Shown here: positions 1 to 8,383 of the stretch, piece after piece
Position numbering within the stretch: the first letter of the stretch is position 1
Layout of the letters: each line of letters opens with the position of its first letter
The notes under the pieces: model-generated
What the model saw: only the letters and a program-made list of their open reading frames with translations
Told to the model about the DNA's origin: nothing
Database searches by the model: none
Assembly: GCF_007744075.1 (NCBI RefSeq)
Contig: NZ_CP036266.1
Coordinates: 3,023,748-3,087,747, forward strand
Origin: Gimesia chilikensis
GTDB taxonomy: Bacteria > Planctomycetota > Planctomycetia > Planctomycetales > Planctomycetaceae
Reading direction: 5' to 3'
DNA: 64,000 bases
Program-made: the position numbers and the translations under genes

Positions 1-142
1 GTGGTTGATCCCGGTTGAGAATGACGGGAGATTCTGTTGTCAGTTGGGCAATCAGTTCCGATTGCGTAATAAACATTGTCAGGCACATCGAAAACAGGCT
101 GGCAATGATGTACGGGAGATTCCGGGGGGCGGACTGACGCAC
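1..142 (-). CDS. N-terminal piece of a probable exported protein (runs off window)
   Basis: On the reverse strand a frame opens at a GTG (complement of 140-142) and stays open to the window edge, 47 codons. An in-frame TGA lies two codons upstream, so the start cannot lie further out. The peptide begins VRQSAPRNLP, continues with a hydrophobic stretch (YIIASLFSMCLTMFI) and then turns polar, as expected for a signal peptide or N-terminal anchor. AGAAAG lies about 9 nt upstream of the GTG. The gene would be divergent from the Hsp70 gene at 302, leaving 159 bp for two promoters. An internal ATG could also be the start. The function cannot be told from this fragment; that it is a gene at all is an inference from the leader-like composition. 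Confidence 0.45.
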   Translation of the reverse strand, partial: MRQSAPRNLPYIIASLFSMCLTMFITQSELIAQLTTESPVILNRDQP

Positions 143-301
143 TTTTCAGAACTTTCTATAGGACTGTCTTCCAATGCAGGAAAACGGAAATCAGGTGCTG
201 GAGTGTGACTTGTTTCCATGATACCATATCAAAGGAGTCTATGCCTGCCCATTTGTGCGGGAGATATGCGAAAATACTTATCTGAAGAGAGTTAAGGCGC
301 T

Positions 302-2323
302 ATGCAGAAGTTACAGGCTGTCGGCATTGATTTGGGAACTACCTATTCTTGCATCGCTCATCTGAATGAACATGGAGAGCCGGTCACCATTCCCAATCTG
401 GAAGGTGAACTATCTACTCCCTCCGTGGCTATGTTTGACGGCGCTGAAGTGATTGTTGGCACTGAAGCGCTCAGGCACGCCATCGTTAATCCGCAGAATG
501 TGGTTCAGCATGCGAAACGCTTTCTGGGTAAGCAGGATTTTCGATGGGAAATTGACGGGCGCTACTTTTCTCCCCGGGATATCTCTGCATTCATCCTGAA
601 GAAGCTTTTAGCTTCCGCTGAGGAACGTATCGGACGGATTGATTCGGCCGTCATCACTGTTCCGGCTCAGTTCAGCGATTTGCAGCGACAGGAAACAATC
701 GCGGCTGGTAAGCAGGCAGGACTGACACAGGTCGATCTGATCAATGAACCGGTGGCTGCTGCCCTGTGTTACGTGCTGGGGTCCGAGGGGATGTGGTTTG
801 CCGAACTTGCAGAAGAGCAGCGCATTCTGGTTTACGACCTGGGCGGAGGTACGTTCGACCTGTCACTGGTTAAGTACCAGAAAGATGAAGTAGAAGTGAT
901 TGCCAGTGGCGGTGATCTCAAACTGGGGGGGATTGACTGGAACAGTACACTGCAGGCATCAGTGGCTGAGCAGTTTTACAATGAGTTCGGCATCAATCCC
1001 TGCAACGATCCGGAAAGCCTGCAGTATCTCGCGAACGAAGTTGAACAGGCGAAACGCAGCCTGACTGTCAGACCCAAAACCACCCTGGCTTGCCAGGTTG
1101 GCTCACAGCGTAAAACTTATCAGATTACACAGTCTCAGTTTGAGCAACTCAGTAAAGGGCTGGTCGATCGCACCACTGAAATCACCCGGGCACTGTTGAA
1201 GGACAACAATATGGGCTGGGCCCATGTGGATGTTGTGCTGACCACGGGGGGATCCTCCCGCATGCCCATGATTCGTGATGCTCTGAAACAGGCCAGCGGT
1301 ACAACACAGAATCTGTCATTACCCCCGGATCAGTCGATTGCCCATGGTGCAGCTTATTATGCGGGAATGTTGCTCAGTAACCGGGAATACGCGGAATCGA
1401 TTCTGACGAAGGATGCCGCAAGTCGACTGTCCAAAATGAAGCAGCATAGCGTCAACGCGCGGTCACTGGGCTTTCTGGTGCGTGACCAGACGGGACAACA
1501 GCGGATACCGCATTATCTCTTGCCGGCTAATACAAAGTTGCCGGCAGCGGTCAAACATACCTATGGAACTGTCTCCCCTGATCAACGCCGGGTGCATCTA
1601 AAGCTGATCGAAAGTGGCGCTTCTCAGGATGAACCATTTGTCATTCTGGGGAACTGCAAAATTGAAGGACTGCCTCCGAATCTGCCGGTCGATTCCAAAA
1701 TCGAAGTACAGATGGAATATGATGCGGAAGCACGTGTGCACGTTTCCGCTAAAGATTTGACAAGCGGAAAAGAGGCACGGATTGAAATTTCTCGGGAGCA
1801 GAACCTGATATCCACAGCACCTGCAACTGCAGAGGCCACTCCGTCGGACGGGACACAGAAAGATTCTCAGTCTGATCCGTTGATGCTGCAGGAAATACTG
1901 GATCAGGCAGAATCCATCAAAGCGGAGCGTAAGGAGCAGAAAGCTGCGCCTCGGGAATCTTTTACCACTAAACCGAATCCTGTGGCACGTGGACTGGACA
2001 GTTCAGAGCGGCCAGTGGCATTATGTAACCAGTGCGGTGACCCCTTGCAGGGGGCACCGGCGTCTGACTGTCCGACCCCGGAGCAGCATTCGAAAGGAAC
2101 AGCATCCAGCAGGTCGAATAAGGGACGTCGTACGGGCGTCGGAAAACAAACGCCGGTATCACCTGATGCTCCACAGAAAACTCGTAAAAAACGGGCAGGT
2201 TCTCAGAGGAAAAAAAAGAGATCTGCTTTACAGGCACAAAAGAAGCCGCGTCCGCAATCCAGCAAGCCCACCAGGATGGATGCTGCTGAGAGCGAATTCT
2301 GGGATCTACTGGAAGACGCCTGA
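302..2323 (+). CDS. Hsp70/DnaK-like chaperone with atypical basic C-terminal tail
   Basis: ATP-dependent chaperone of the Hsp70 family, cytoplasmic. The nucleotide-binding domain is intact: phosphate loop 1 IDLGTTYSC (about residues 9-17), phosphate loop 2 VYDLGGGTFDL (about 178-188) and adenosine motif TTGGSSR (about 314-320). A beta substrate-binding domain follows at about 383-500. After it the usual helical lid is missing or unrecognisable: residues 510-673 are low-complexity, Ser/Pro/Lys/Arg-rich, with one CNQCG motif (Cys575, Cys578) and a strongly basic stretch before an acidic end (WDLLEDA). The length is close to DnaK (about 640) but the C-terminus differs, and no grpE or dnaJ lies nearby, so this is probably an accessory Hsp70 rather than the housekeeping DnaK. 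The next gene starts 53 bp downstream on the same strand. Confidence 0.9.
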   Translation: MQKLQAVGIDLGTTYSCIAHLNEHGEPVTIPNLEGELSTPSVAMFDGAEVIVGTEALRHAIVNPQNVVQHAKRFLGKQDFRWEIDGRYFSPRDISAFILKKLLASAEERIGRIDSAVITVPAQFSDLQRQETIAAGKQAGLTQVDLINEPVAAALCYVLGSEGMWFAELAEEQRILVYDLGGGTFDLSLVKYQKDEVEVIASGGDLKLGGIDWNSTLQASVAEQFYNEFGINPCNDPESLQYLANEVEQAKRSLTVRPKTTLACQVGSQRKTYQITQSQFEQLSKGLVDRTTEITRALLKDNNMGWAHVDVVLTTGGSSRMPMIRDALKQASGTTQNLSLPPDQSIAHGAAYYAGMLLSNREYAESILTKDAASRLSKMKQHSVNARSLGFLVRDQTGQQRIPHYLLPANTKLPAAVKHTYGTVSPDQRRVHLKLIESGASQDEPFVILGNCKIEGLPPNLPVDSKIEVQMEYDAEARVHVSAKDLTSGKEARIEISREQNLISTAPATAEATPSDGTQKDSQSDPLMLQEILDQAESIKAERKEQKAAPRESFTTKPNPVARGLDSSERPVALCNQCGDPLQGAPASDCPTPEQHSKGTASSRSNKGRRTGVGKQTPVSPDAPQKTRKKRAGSQRKKKRSALQAQKKPRPQSSKPTRMDAAESEFWDLLEDA

Positions 2324-2376
2324 TCTGCCTTTGACAAAACTTCATAAAATGAAAACTACAGGATAACTGATCTCTG

Positions 2377-3489
2377 ATGAAAATAGACCGGATTGAACTT
2401 TACCATGTGGCGATGCCACTGATTTATCCCTGGCGTACCGCTTACGGCGAAGACGCAGCCATTCATTCCGTGTTATGCCGGATGACCAGTGGTTCTGTTG
2501 ATGGCTGGGGGGAAAGCACACCTCTGGCTGCCCCCTGCTACAGTCCGGAATGGGCGGGGGGTGTATTTCATACTGTCTCAGAATGGCTGGCACCAGCAGT
2601 CGTTGGACAAAGTTTTGACAGCGGTTCCGCGCTGCAGGATGCCATCTCGCTGTATAAGGGGAATTCATTTGCCAAGGCGGCTCTGGACAATGCCTGGTGG
2701 AGTCTGCACAGTCGTATCAGCGGAACGCCCCTGCACATTGCTTTGGGAGCAACACGCGATGAGGTACCTGTGGGAGCAGACTTCGGAGTGATGGATCATC
2801 TGGATGATCTGATTGAAGCCGTTGGGGGAGCCGTCTCAGAACAGTTTCCTCGGATTAAGCTGAAGTTCCGTCCCGGCTGGGATATCCCCATGCTTCAGGC
2901 AATTCGGACGGCTTTTCCAGATGAGGTATTTCATATTGACTGTAACAGCGGTTATCGCCTGAGCGATCTCCCACTATTTCAGGCAATCGAAGAATTCGAT
3001 CTGGCAATGATTGAGCAACCTCTGCAACACGATGACCTGACGGACCATGTTCGACTGCAGGAACAAATTAAAACGCCGGTTTGTCTGGATGAGAGTATTA
3101 CGCATCCCTATCGTGCACAGCAGGCAGTCAATTTGAAGAGTTGTCAATATGTCAACGTCAAGCCGGGCCGTGTGGGCGGCCTGACAAACGCCGTCAAGAT
3201 TCATGATCTCTGTCAGACTGCGGGAATCCCCTGCTGGGTCGGGGGGATGCTGGAGAGCGCAACAGGAGCCTCGCATTGTACTGCTCTGGCGATGCTGGAT
3301 AACTTCACCTATCCCGCTGATATTTTCCCCAGCGAGAAATATTATCGAGAAGATATGGCCCAGGAGCCTCTGAGACTCGTCAATCTTGAAGGAGGAATCC
3401 CGGGAGTGAAAGCGTTTGATGAATTGCCAGACCCGGATATGAATCGCCTGCAGGCACTCACACTCCAACACAAAGTAATTGAAACTTGA
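2377..3489 (+). CDS. menC: Enolase-superfamily enzyme, likely o-succinylbenzoate synthase
   Basis: Member of the mandelate racemase/muconate-lactonising group of the enolase superfamily, 370 aa. The catalytic set is readable: KLK (Lys161, Lys163), metal ligands Asp188 (DCNSGY), Glu213 (EQPL) and Asp238 (LDES), and the second-face lysine Lys262 (NVKPGR). The KxK plus NVKPGRVGG pattern fits the o-succinylbenzoate synthase/N-acylamino-acid racemase subfamily, which dehydrates SHCHC to OSB in menaquinone synthesis. No other men gene is in the window, so racemase activity on N-acylamino acids is a real alternative. It lies 53 bp after the Hsp70 gene and may be cotranscribed with it. Confidence 0.8.
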   Translation: MKIDRIELYHVAMPLIYPWRTAYGEDAAIHSVLCRMTSGSVDGWGESTPLAAPCYSPEWAGGVFHTVSEWLAPAVVGQSFDSGSALQDAISLYKGNSFAKAALDNAWWSLHSRISGTPLHIALGATRDEVPVGADFGVMDHLDDLIEAVGGAVSEQFPRIKLKFRPGWDIPMLQAIRTAFPDEVFHIDCNSGYRLSDLPLFQAIEEFDLAMIEQPLQHDDLTDHVRLQEQIKTPVCLDESITHPYRAQQAVNLKSCQYVNVKPGRVGGLTNAVKIHDLCQTAGIPCWVGGMLESATGASHCTALAMLDNFTYPADIFPSEKYYREDMAQEPLRLVNLEGGIPGVKAFDELPDPDMNRLQALTLQHKVIET

Positions 3490-3644
3490 GTTTCTGCGAG
3501 ATTCAGTTTAGGGTGGGTTCGAATGTTCATGTTTTGTCGCGGCAGCAAGCCGGAGTGGGAAAAAACGAGAAACTTCTAATAAATTCACCTTCCTGGGGAA
3601 TAACCAGATGTCTTACTGCCTCTGTTTAGTTAGAGAATCAGGTT

Positions 3645-4166
3645 ATGTCACGGACCAGTCGTAACAATTCGGAAGAACTGACACGATTAGTTGATGAGTA
3701 TTATCAGCTGCTGTATCGCTATGCTTTTCGCCTTTCGGGCGACAGAGCTGATGCAGAAGATCTGACTCAGCAAACTTATTTGATCGCACAGAAGAAACTG
3801 TCCCAGTTACGCGATGCAAGGTCTGCCCGTTCCTGGTTGTGTACGATTTTGCGAAATTTGTTTCTGAAAAAAGTCACACGGAAAGCCGAGCCTGTTTCAC
3901 TGGGATCCAGTCCTGATGTTGCCTCTGATCCTGCAGAGATACCGGAACTGACCTCAGAAGAACTTCAGACTGCACTGGACGAATTACCCGAGGATTTTCG
4001 ACTCCCCTTATTAATGTTTTATTTTGAAGAACAATCCTACAAAGAAATTTCGAATGAGTTGTCTATCCCGCTGGGAACCGTGATGAGTCGGCTGGCACGT
4101 GCCAGGGCTTTTCTGCAGGAACGGTTTGCTTCGCTCCGGGAAGATATAAGTCCGATTCATTCATAA
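3645..4166 (+). CDS. ECF-type RNA polymerase sigma factor
   Basis: Extracytoplasmic-function sigma factor of 173 aa with region 2 at about residues 13-75 (YRYAFRLSGDRADAEDLTQ, core binding and -10 recognition) and region 4 at about 107-157 (ELPEDFRLPLLMFYFEEQSY then the helix-turn-helix SNELSIPLGTVMSRLARAR, -35 recognition). There is no extra C-terminal domain. The gene directly downstream, 26 bp away, encodes a single-pass membrane protein that is the natural candidate for its regulator. The target promoter is not evident. Confidence 0.9.
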   Translation: MSRTSRNNSEELTRLVDEYYQLLYRYAFRLSGDRADAEDLTQQTYLIAQKKLSQLRDARSARSWLCTILRNLFLKKVTRKAEPVSLGSSPDVASDPAEIPELTSEELQTALDELPEDFRLPLLMFYFEEQSYKEISNELSIPLGTVMSRLARARAFLQERFASLREDISPIHS

Positions 4167-4192
4167 AAAAGATTGCCCTTTACGGTATTACC

Positions 4193-4945
4193 ATGAACGC
4201 TTCCGAATCATCCAGATCACCTGAATATTCTGAGCCAGATCATTCTGCCTCAGATTCATTCGCTGATGGTCCCGTCTTTCATTCGGAGCTCAAGCGTGTT
4301 TTATTTGAGGTAGATGTACCCGAAAATGGAAAGCAGGGAGTACTGGATGCTCTGGCCCAAATTGACTCCGATGCCACCATCTCTATAGATCACCCCCCTG
4401 TTTCCCGTAGAGCTTTTCTCAAAAACCCGGGAACCCTGGTGGGGCTTTCGACTTGCCTGCTGTTTGCCGCAGTTCTGGCGTTTTTCTGGGTAACCCGACA
4501 ACCGGTAATTCCTCTGGCGAAGCTCAGTCCAGAACTGAATCTGGACAGTCGCTTCATGTCGGAATTCGATGGAAATTTCGCGACCTCATTTCCGGCACAA
4601 GGTGGCTGGCATCAAAAAGGTCTGTTGAATTTTATTGGTCAGACCTACGGACTTTCCATCAGCGAGTCGGTTGTACACGACGCTGCGGTTCGTTTTTTCA
4701 GACTTTCATCAGGAAAAACTCGCACTGTCTATGGTGCTCTGCTGCAGATTCCTGCCAGTAGAGTCAGTCCCCTGCCCACATTAACCTCTTTTGATCCAGG
4801 CAAGGTCGAGTATACTCAACTGGGTAAGGGGAATTACGCGACCGTGAAATGGGTCGAAGCAGATCAGGTTTATGTCTGCATTGTCTTTGGTGGTGCCCGG
4901 GAGCTGGAAGCTCTGGGACGTGCCTTACAATCGACTGCCGCTTGA
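4193..4945 (+). CDS. Single-pass membrane protein, putative anti-sigma partner
   Basis: Protein of 250 aa, not assigned to a family. It has an acidic, Ser-rich N-terminus of about 80 residues, one transmembrane segment at about 82-101 (LVGLSTCLLFAAVLAFFWVT) preceded by basic residues (SRRAFLKN), and an extracytoplasmic domain of about 150 residues. This N-in/C-out layout and the position 26 bp after an ECF sigma gene suggest it holds or releases that sigma factor. The zinc-binding HxxxCxxC of classical zinc anti-sigma factors is absent, so the role is inferred from context only. Confidence 0.6.
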   Translation: MNASESSRSPEYSEPDHSASDSFADGPVFHSELKRVLFEVDVPENGKQGVLDALAQIDSDATISIDHPPVSRRAFLKNPGTLVGLSTCLLFAAVLAFFWVTRQPVIPLAKLSPELNLDSRFMSEFDGNFATSFPAQGGWHQKGLLNFIGQTYGLSISESVVHDAAVRFFRLSSGKTRTVYGALLQIPASRVSPLPTLTSFDPGKVEYTQLGKGNYATVKWVEADQVYVCIVFGGARELEALGRALQSTAA

Positions 4946-5054
4946 AATCTCTCTACTAACCGGCTCTACTGGTACCTGCAGTTGTTTGACGCTGCGCAAG
5001 TGAATGGAGTCTGACTATTTCCCTATCAACTTCTGAATTTCCAGGGTAGCCGCC

Positions 5055-6134
5055 ATGTTCTCACTGCTTCGATTTTACCTGATTCTTTCCGGAGTCTGTC
5101 TTGTGTCTGTTCTTCCCTCTCAAGCAGCCAGCTATGTTTACATTTCTCTGGGGGGCGAGAAGAAGATTGCCATCTATCAGCAGAATGAGGCAGATGGAAA
5201 ACTGACGCATCTTACCGACGTTAAAGTCCCAGGCGCGCCAGGCTGTCTGGAAGTCGATCCAGAGAAGAAATATCTTTTTGCATCCATCCGCTCTGCCAAA
5301 GAGTTCATGAGCTTCAGTATCAATCCTGAAAACGGCGAACTCACGCTGATCTCTGCGGTACCAGCGGGGGGAAATGCAGCTTACATCGCCACAGACCGTA
5401 AGGGACGCTACCTGCTTTCAGCTTATTATGGTGAGGGGAAAGTAGCCGTGCATCGGCTCAAGAAAGATGGCACAATCCTGCCCGAAATTCTCCAGACAAT
5501 TCCGACAGACAAAAATGCACATGCCATTCTGCCCGATCAGTCAAATCGGTACGTGTTTGTACCCCATACGGGGCCCAATGCGGTCTATCAGTTTTTATGG
5601 AATGAAGCTGACGGAAAATTAAAAGCGAATGAACCGGCGATTTTCGAAGCGGCCCCCGAGATGGAGCCCCGCCACCTGGCTGTTTCAAAAGACAATCGTT
5701 TTATCTATTTTGATAACGAAAAAGGGAGCTCTGTCACTGCCTGTAAGCTTGATTCCGAATCTGGAACCTTGAAAGCGTTTCAAACCATTTCCACATTGCC
5801 GGCTGATTTTGAAGGGAAGAATACCTGTGCCGATATCGAACTCTCTCCCTCAGGAAAAAACCTGTATGCTTCCAATCGGGGCCATGACAGCATTGCCTGT
5901 TTCGCCGTTGATCCTCAGACTGGAAAATTGAAATCACTGGGACAGGCAGCGACTGAGAAAACGCCGCGATCCTTCAACATCGACCCGGAAGGACACTTCC
6001 TGTACGCCGCGGGGCAAAATAACGGTAAACTGGCTGCCTATCGTATTGATTCCCAGACCGGCAAGTTGACGCGGATTGACACCTATGAAGTGGGGAAATC
6101 TCCGTCCTGGGTTGAGGTCGTAAAGGTTCCCTAA
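5055..6134 (+). CDS. Exported seven-bladed beta-propeller lactonase family protein
   Basis: A 359-aa protein of the lactonase (Pgl/YbhE-like) family, in which 6-phosphogluconolactonases and muconate cycloisomerase-type propellers are found. A signal peptide spans residues 1-24 (SGVCLVSVLPSQAAS), so the protein is exported, which argues against cytoplasmic 6-phosphogluconolactonase. Blade repeats recur about every 45-50 residues, each with the pattern D..GRYLL/G..LYAS..G followed by PETG/SETG/PQTGKL. The substrate cannot be told. It stands alone, with about 110 bp before it and 184 bp after it. Confidence 0.85.
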   Translation: MFSLLRFYLILSGVCLVSVLPSQAASYVYISLGGEKKIAIYQQNEADGKLTHLTDVKVPGAPGCLEVDPEKKYLFASIRSAKEFMSFSINPENGELTLISAVPAGGNAAYIATDRKGRYLLSAYYGEGKVAVHRLKKDGTILPEILQTIPTDKNAHAILPDQSNRYVFVPHTGPNAVYQFLWNEADGKLKANEPAIFEAAPEMEPRHLAVSKDNRFIYFDNEKGSSVTACKLDSESGTLKAFQTISTLPADFEGKNTCADIELSPSGKNLYASNRGHDSIACFAVDPQTGKLKSLGQAATEKTPRSFNIDPEGHFLYAAGQNNGKLAAYRIDSQTGKLTRIDTYEVGKSPSWVEVVKVP

Positions 6135-6318
6135 ATTGCCTGATTCAATCTGAAATAATTTCCAGTTCGAGTTTTGGATGAATTGCTTCAGATCATTGGT
6201 GGTGAAAGTCGATGAGTCTCCATAAGTGATCCTGTGATGACAGGACGCACCTATGCGCAGACATATTGCGCAGAACGGACTTTGACTATTCATTTTCTAC
6301 TGAAGAGAGAGGCTGGAT

Positions 6319-6732
6319 ATGCGCTCTTCTGCCGTTGCTGTAATTCTGATCTCACAGTGTCTGATGTCACCGGCGTTCAGCCAGGAGCAGGTTCCTCTTC
6401 AGATCAGCTCAGATAACAAAAGCTCTGATGAGAACCAGGGGAAAGTGAATATTACGAGGGGGCCTTCCAAGCAGACTGGGCCAGCCTACCAGAGAATGTC
6501 TGTCAGCCAGCGCCTGATTCAACAGCGTGCATTCCTGCAGGCCAAACAGCGCATGGAGCGGATCGCCGCACGTAAAGCGATGGGGATCACTCCTGGCCGG
6601 CCTACAGTCAATATCAATGTGAGCCCGATTCCGACCTTTGCTCAGATAATGCAGGAGTCTTCCGGATTCTATTTTGATCCCTACCACTATTATGGTTACT
6701 GGTATGGTGCCCCGGGCTACGTGTTCCCTTGA
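6319..6732 (+). CDS. Small exported protein of unknown function, Tyr-rich C-terminus
   Basis: Protein of 137 aa with a signal peptide (residues 1-21, cleavage expected after PAFS). The mature part is basic and Gln/Arg-rich in the middle (QRLIQQRAFLQAKQRMERIA) and ends in a Tyr/Gly-rich tail (YHYYGYWYGAPGYVF). No family is recognised. The start is supported by GAGAGAGGC a few bases upstream. It is convergent with the TfoX-like gene 50 bp away. The composition suggests a cell-surface or matrix protein, which is inference. Confidence 0.6.
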   Translation: MRSSAVAVILISQCLMSPAFSQEQVPLQISSDNKSSDENQGKVNITRGPSKQTGPAYQRMSVSQRLIQQRAFLQAKQRMERIAARKAMGITPGRPTVNINVSPIPTFAQIMQESSGFYFDPYHYYGYWYGAPGYVFP

Positions 6733-6782
6733 ATCCGTTAAGTGCTGGATTGACTTGAATCAGTCTCAGAGTTAATCCGCAG

Positions 6783-7115
6783 TTAAGTTTTTCCAGGCAG
6801 CGTCCGTACAAATTTGACGGCCTGATTGACCCACTCTTTCAGATCAATGTCCTCTCGCGTTCCTTCAGCTTTGACATAGATCATGCTTTTCATCACTTTG
6901 CCTGTGAAATCCATTTCGTGAGTAAATGGTTCCTTCAGTGCCTGCGCAGCGTTCTTCTCTCCCAGCCGTAACATGAGATTAGTCCCCGTGACTCCACAGC
7001 ACATGTTGCCATTGAGCAGGAAACAGATTCCCCCAAACATTTTTCGCTGAGAATACCCTGCCCTGCGAGACAACAGTTGATGTATTCTGTCGGCGAGAGC
7101 CTCGTCGTATGCCAT
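6783..7115 (-). CDS. TfoX/Sxy N-terminal domain protein
   Basis: A 110-aa protein consisting only of the TfoX N-terminal domain: the opening MAYDEALADRIHQLL, the family core YSQRKMFGGICFLLNGNM and the later MKSMIYV segment. In gamma-proteobacteria TfoX/Sxy activates competence genes with CRP, but the stand-alone N-terminal domain is widespread and mostly uncharacterised, so a competence role should not be assumed. It is divergent from the phosphatase-cytochrome gene at 7283; the spacer holds an 11-bp perfect inverted repeat. Confidence 0.85.
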   Translation of the reverse strand: MAYDEALADRIHQLLSRRAGYSQRKMFGGICFLLNGNMCCGVTGTNLMLRLGEKNAAQALKEPFTHEMDFTGKVMKSMIYVKAEGTREDIDLKEWVNQAVKFVRTLPGKT

Positions 7116-7179
7116 GTCAGCTTCCTCTAAGCCTGTCTGATATTGAATATTGCTTTCTCAAAACAAAATATTTCTTTAC

Positions 7180-7213
7180 GCCTTTTTTGTCTAGATTACT
7201 GAACAAAAAAGGC
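7180..7213. promoter_or_regulatory. Perfect 11-bp inverted repeat between divergent genes
   Basis: GCCTTTTTTGT at 7180-7190 is repeated as its exact reverse complement ACAAAAAAGGC at 7203-7213, separated by 12 nt. It lies 65 bp from the start of the TfoX-like gene and 70 bp from the start of the phosphatase-cytochrome gene, inside the shared promoter region. An operator for a dimeric regulator, or a transcribed hairpin, are both possible. It does not look like a standard terminator because the T-run is inside the stem. Confidence 0.5.
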
Positions 7214-7282
7214 TTGTCTGGTATTCTAAATAGGTGACGGGCAATCCTTTGAAATGTTAAGACGAAACAGGTACGACAGGAT

Positions 7283-8197
7283 ATGGTATTTTTCCGCAGC
7301 ATAACTCTTTTCAGTATGCTTCTTCTGGTTAATAACAGTGGTTCTTTATCAGGACAGCAGACGGATACAGCGCCCGCTCAAAAGCCAGTTGGTGTAAAGT
7401 CGATGAGTCTGCCAGGTCTGGATAATGTCTTTCAGGTCGATGAGGCAGTTTACTCTGGTAGTGGGCCGGCAGAGCAGCGGAGTTTTGACGCCCTGCAAAA
7501 ACTCGGAGTCAAAACCATCGTTAGCGTCGATGGAACCGAACCACATTTGGGAATGGCCCGGCGTGCGGGAATGCGTTATGTACATATTCCAATCGGCTAT
7601 GATGGCGTATCAAACGATGCGGGGCTGGCTTTTGCACGCGTCGCAAAGGAGATCAAAGGCCCGGTTTATATCCATTGTCATCATGGCAAACACCGTGGAC
7701 CCACTGCGACTGCGGTCGTCGGATTGTGTCGAGGTACTTTCAATCAGCAACAGGCTCTCGATTTTTTAAAGCGGGCAGGTACCAGTAAGGACTATGCGGG
7801 ATTATGGAGAGACATCCGGAACTTTAAAGTTCCTTCCGCTGATACCCCGCTCCCGGAACTGGTGGAGTCCACACCAGTTTCCCCTTTGGTTAAAGCCATG
7901 TCGCAGATCAGCCATCATTTCGAATCACTGGATCAAATGCAGACGCAAAATCAACATCCCCTGGTCAGGAAAAAGAATCGCGAGACCCTGGTACTTCTGC
8001 AAGAAGAGTTCCGTGAGGCGGCACGTAAGTATGCCGACGACTATGATGAGATGTTTCAAAAATGGATGAGAGAATCTGAGAAACGGGTCGATACGCTGCA
8101 AACAGCATTTCAGAAGGATGACCAGAAGCAGATGGCCCGGGAGTTAAAAGCATTCAAAATGCAATGCAAACGGTGTCACGTCGCCTATCGGGATTGA
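7283..8197 (+). CDS. Exported Cys-phosphatase fused to a C-terminal cytochrome c-like domain
   Basis: Protein of 304 aa with a signal peptide (about residues 1-24). Residues 40-190 form a protein-tyrosine/dual-specificity phosphatase-like fold with the signature His131-Cys132-x5-Arg138 (HCHHGKHRGP), the cysteine nucleophile and phosphate-binding loop. Residues about 205-304 form a helical region that ends in Cys295-x-x-Cys298-His299 (CKRCHVAYRD), the C-terminal heme-attachment position typical of cytochrome c' / c556. The whole protein should act in the periplasm, where c-type heme is attached. Joining a phosphatase to a heme domain suggests redox- or ligand-controlled dephosphorylation, but this is inference. 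The general acid Asp is not obvious. It is divergent from the TfoX-like gene. Confidence 0.75.
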   Translation: MVFFRSITLFSMLLLVNNSGSLSGQQTDTAPAQKPVGVKSMSLPGLDNVFQVDEAVYSGSGPAEQRSFDALQKLGVKTIVSVDGTEPHLGMARRAGMRYVHIPIGYDGVSNDAGLAFARVAKEIKGPVYIHCHHGKHRGPTATAVVGLCRGTFNQQQALDFLKRAGTSKDYAGLWRDIRNFKVPSADTPLPELVESTPVSPLVKAMSQISHHFESLDQMQTQNQHPLVRKKNRETLVLLQEEFREAARKYADDYDEMFQKWMRESEKRVDTLQTAFQKDDQKQMARELKAFKMQCKRCHVAYRD

Positions 8198-8383
8198 TTA
8201 GAGCTGAAATCAATGGCAATCAAGACCAGACACTGAACCCATACACAGAAGACAGATGGGGGACAACCGTTAAGTGAGTCTACACCTTTGAAAAACAGAA
8301 GAAATTTAAATTCAAGAGTTGTGATTCCCTTTCTTGATTGATGATAATGCATGCTCCTATCCAGTTTCGATAAGGGTATATTC

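Noticed and set aside
5-208. Forward frame of 67 codons at the window start
   Set aside because: No family resemblance; overlaps the leader-like reverse frame 1-142 and has no ribosome site.
6254-6272. Two copies of TGCGCA 7 nt apart
   Set aside because: Short self-complementary hexamers; too little information to call a site.
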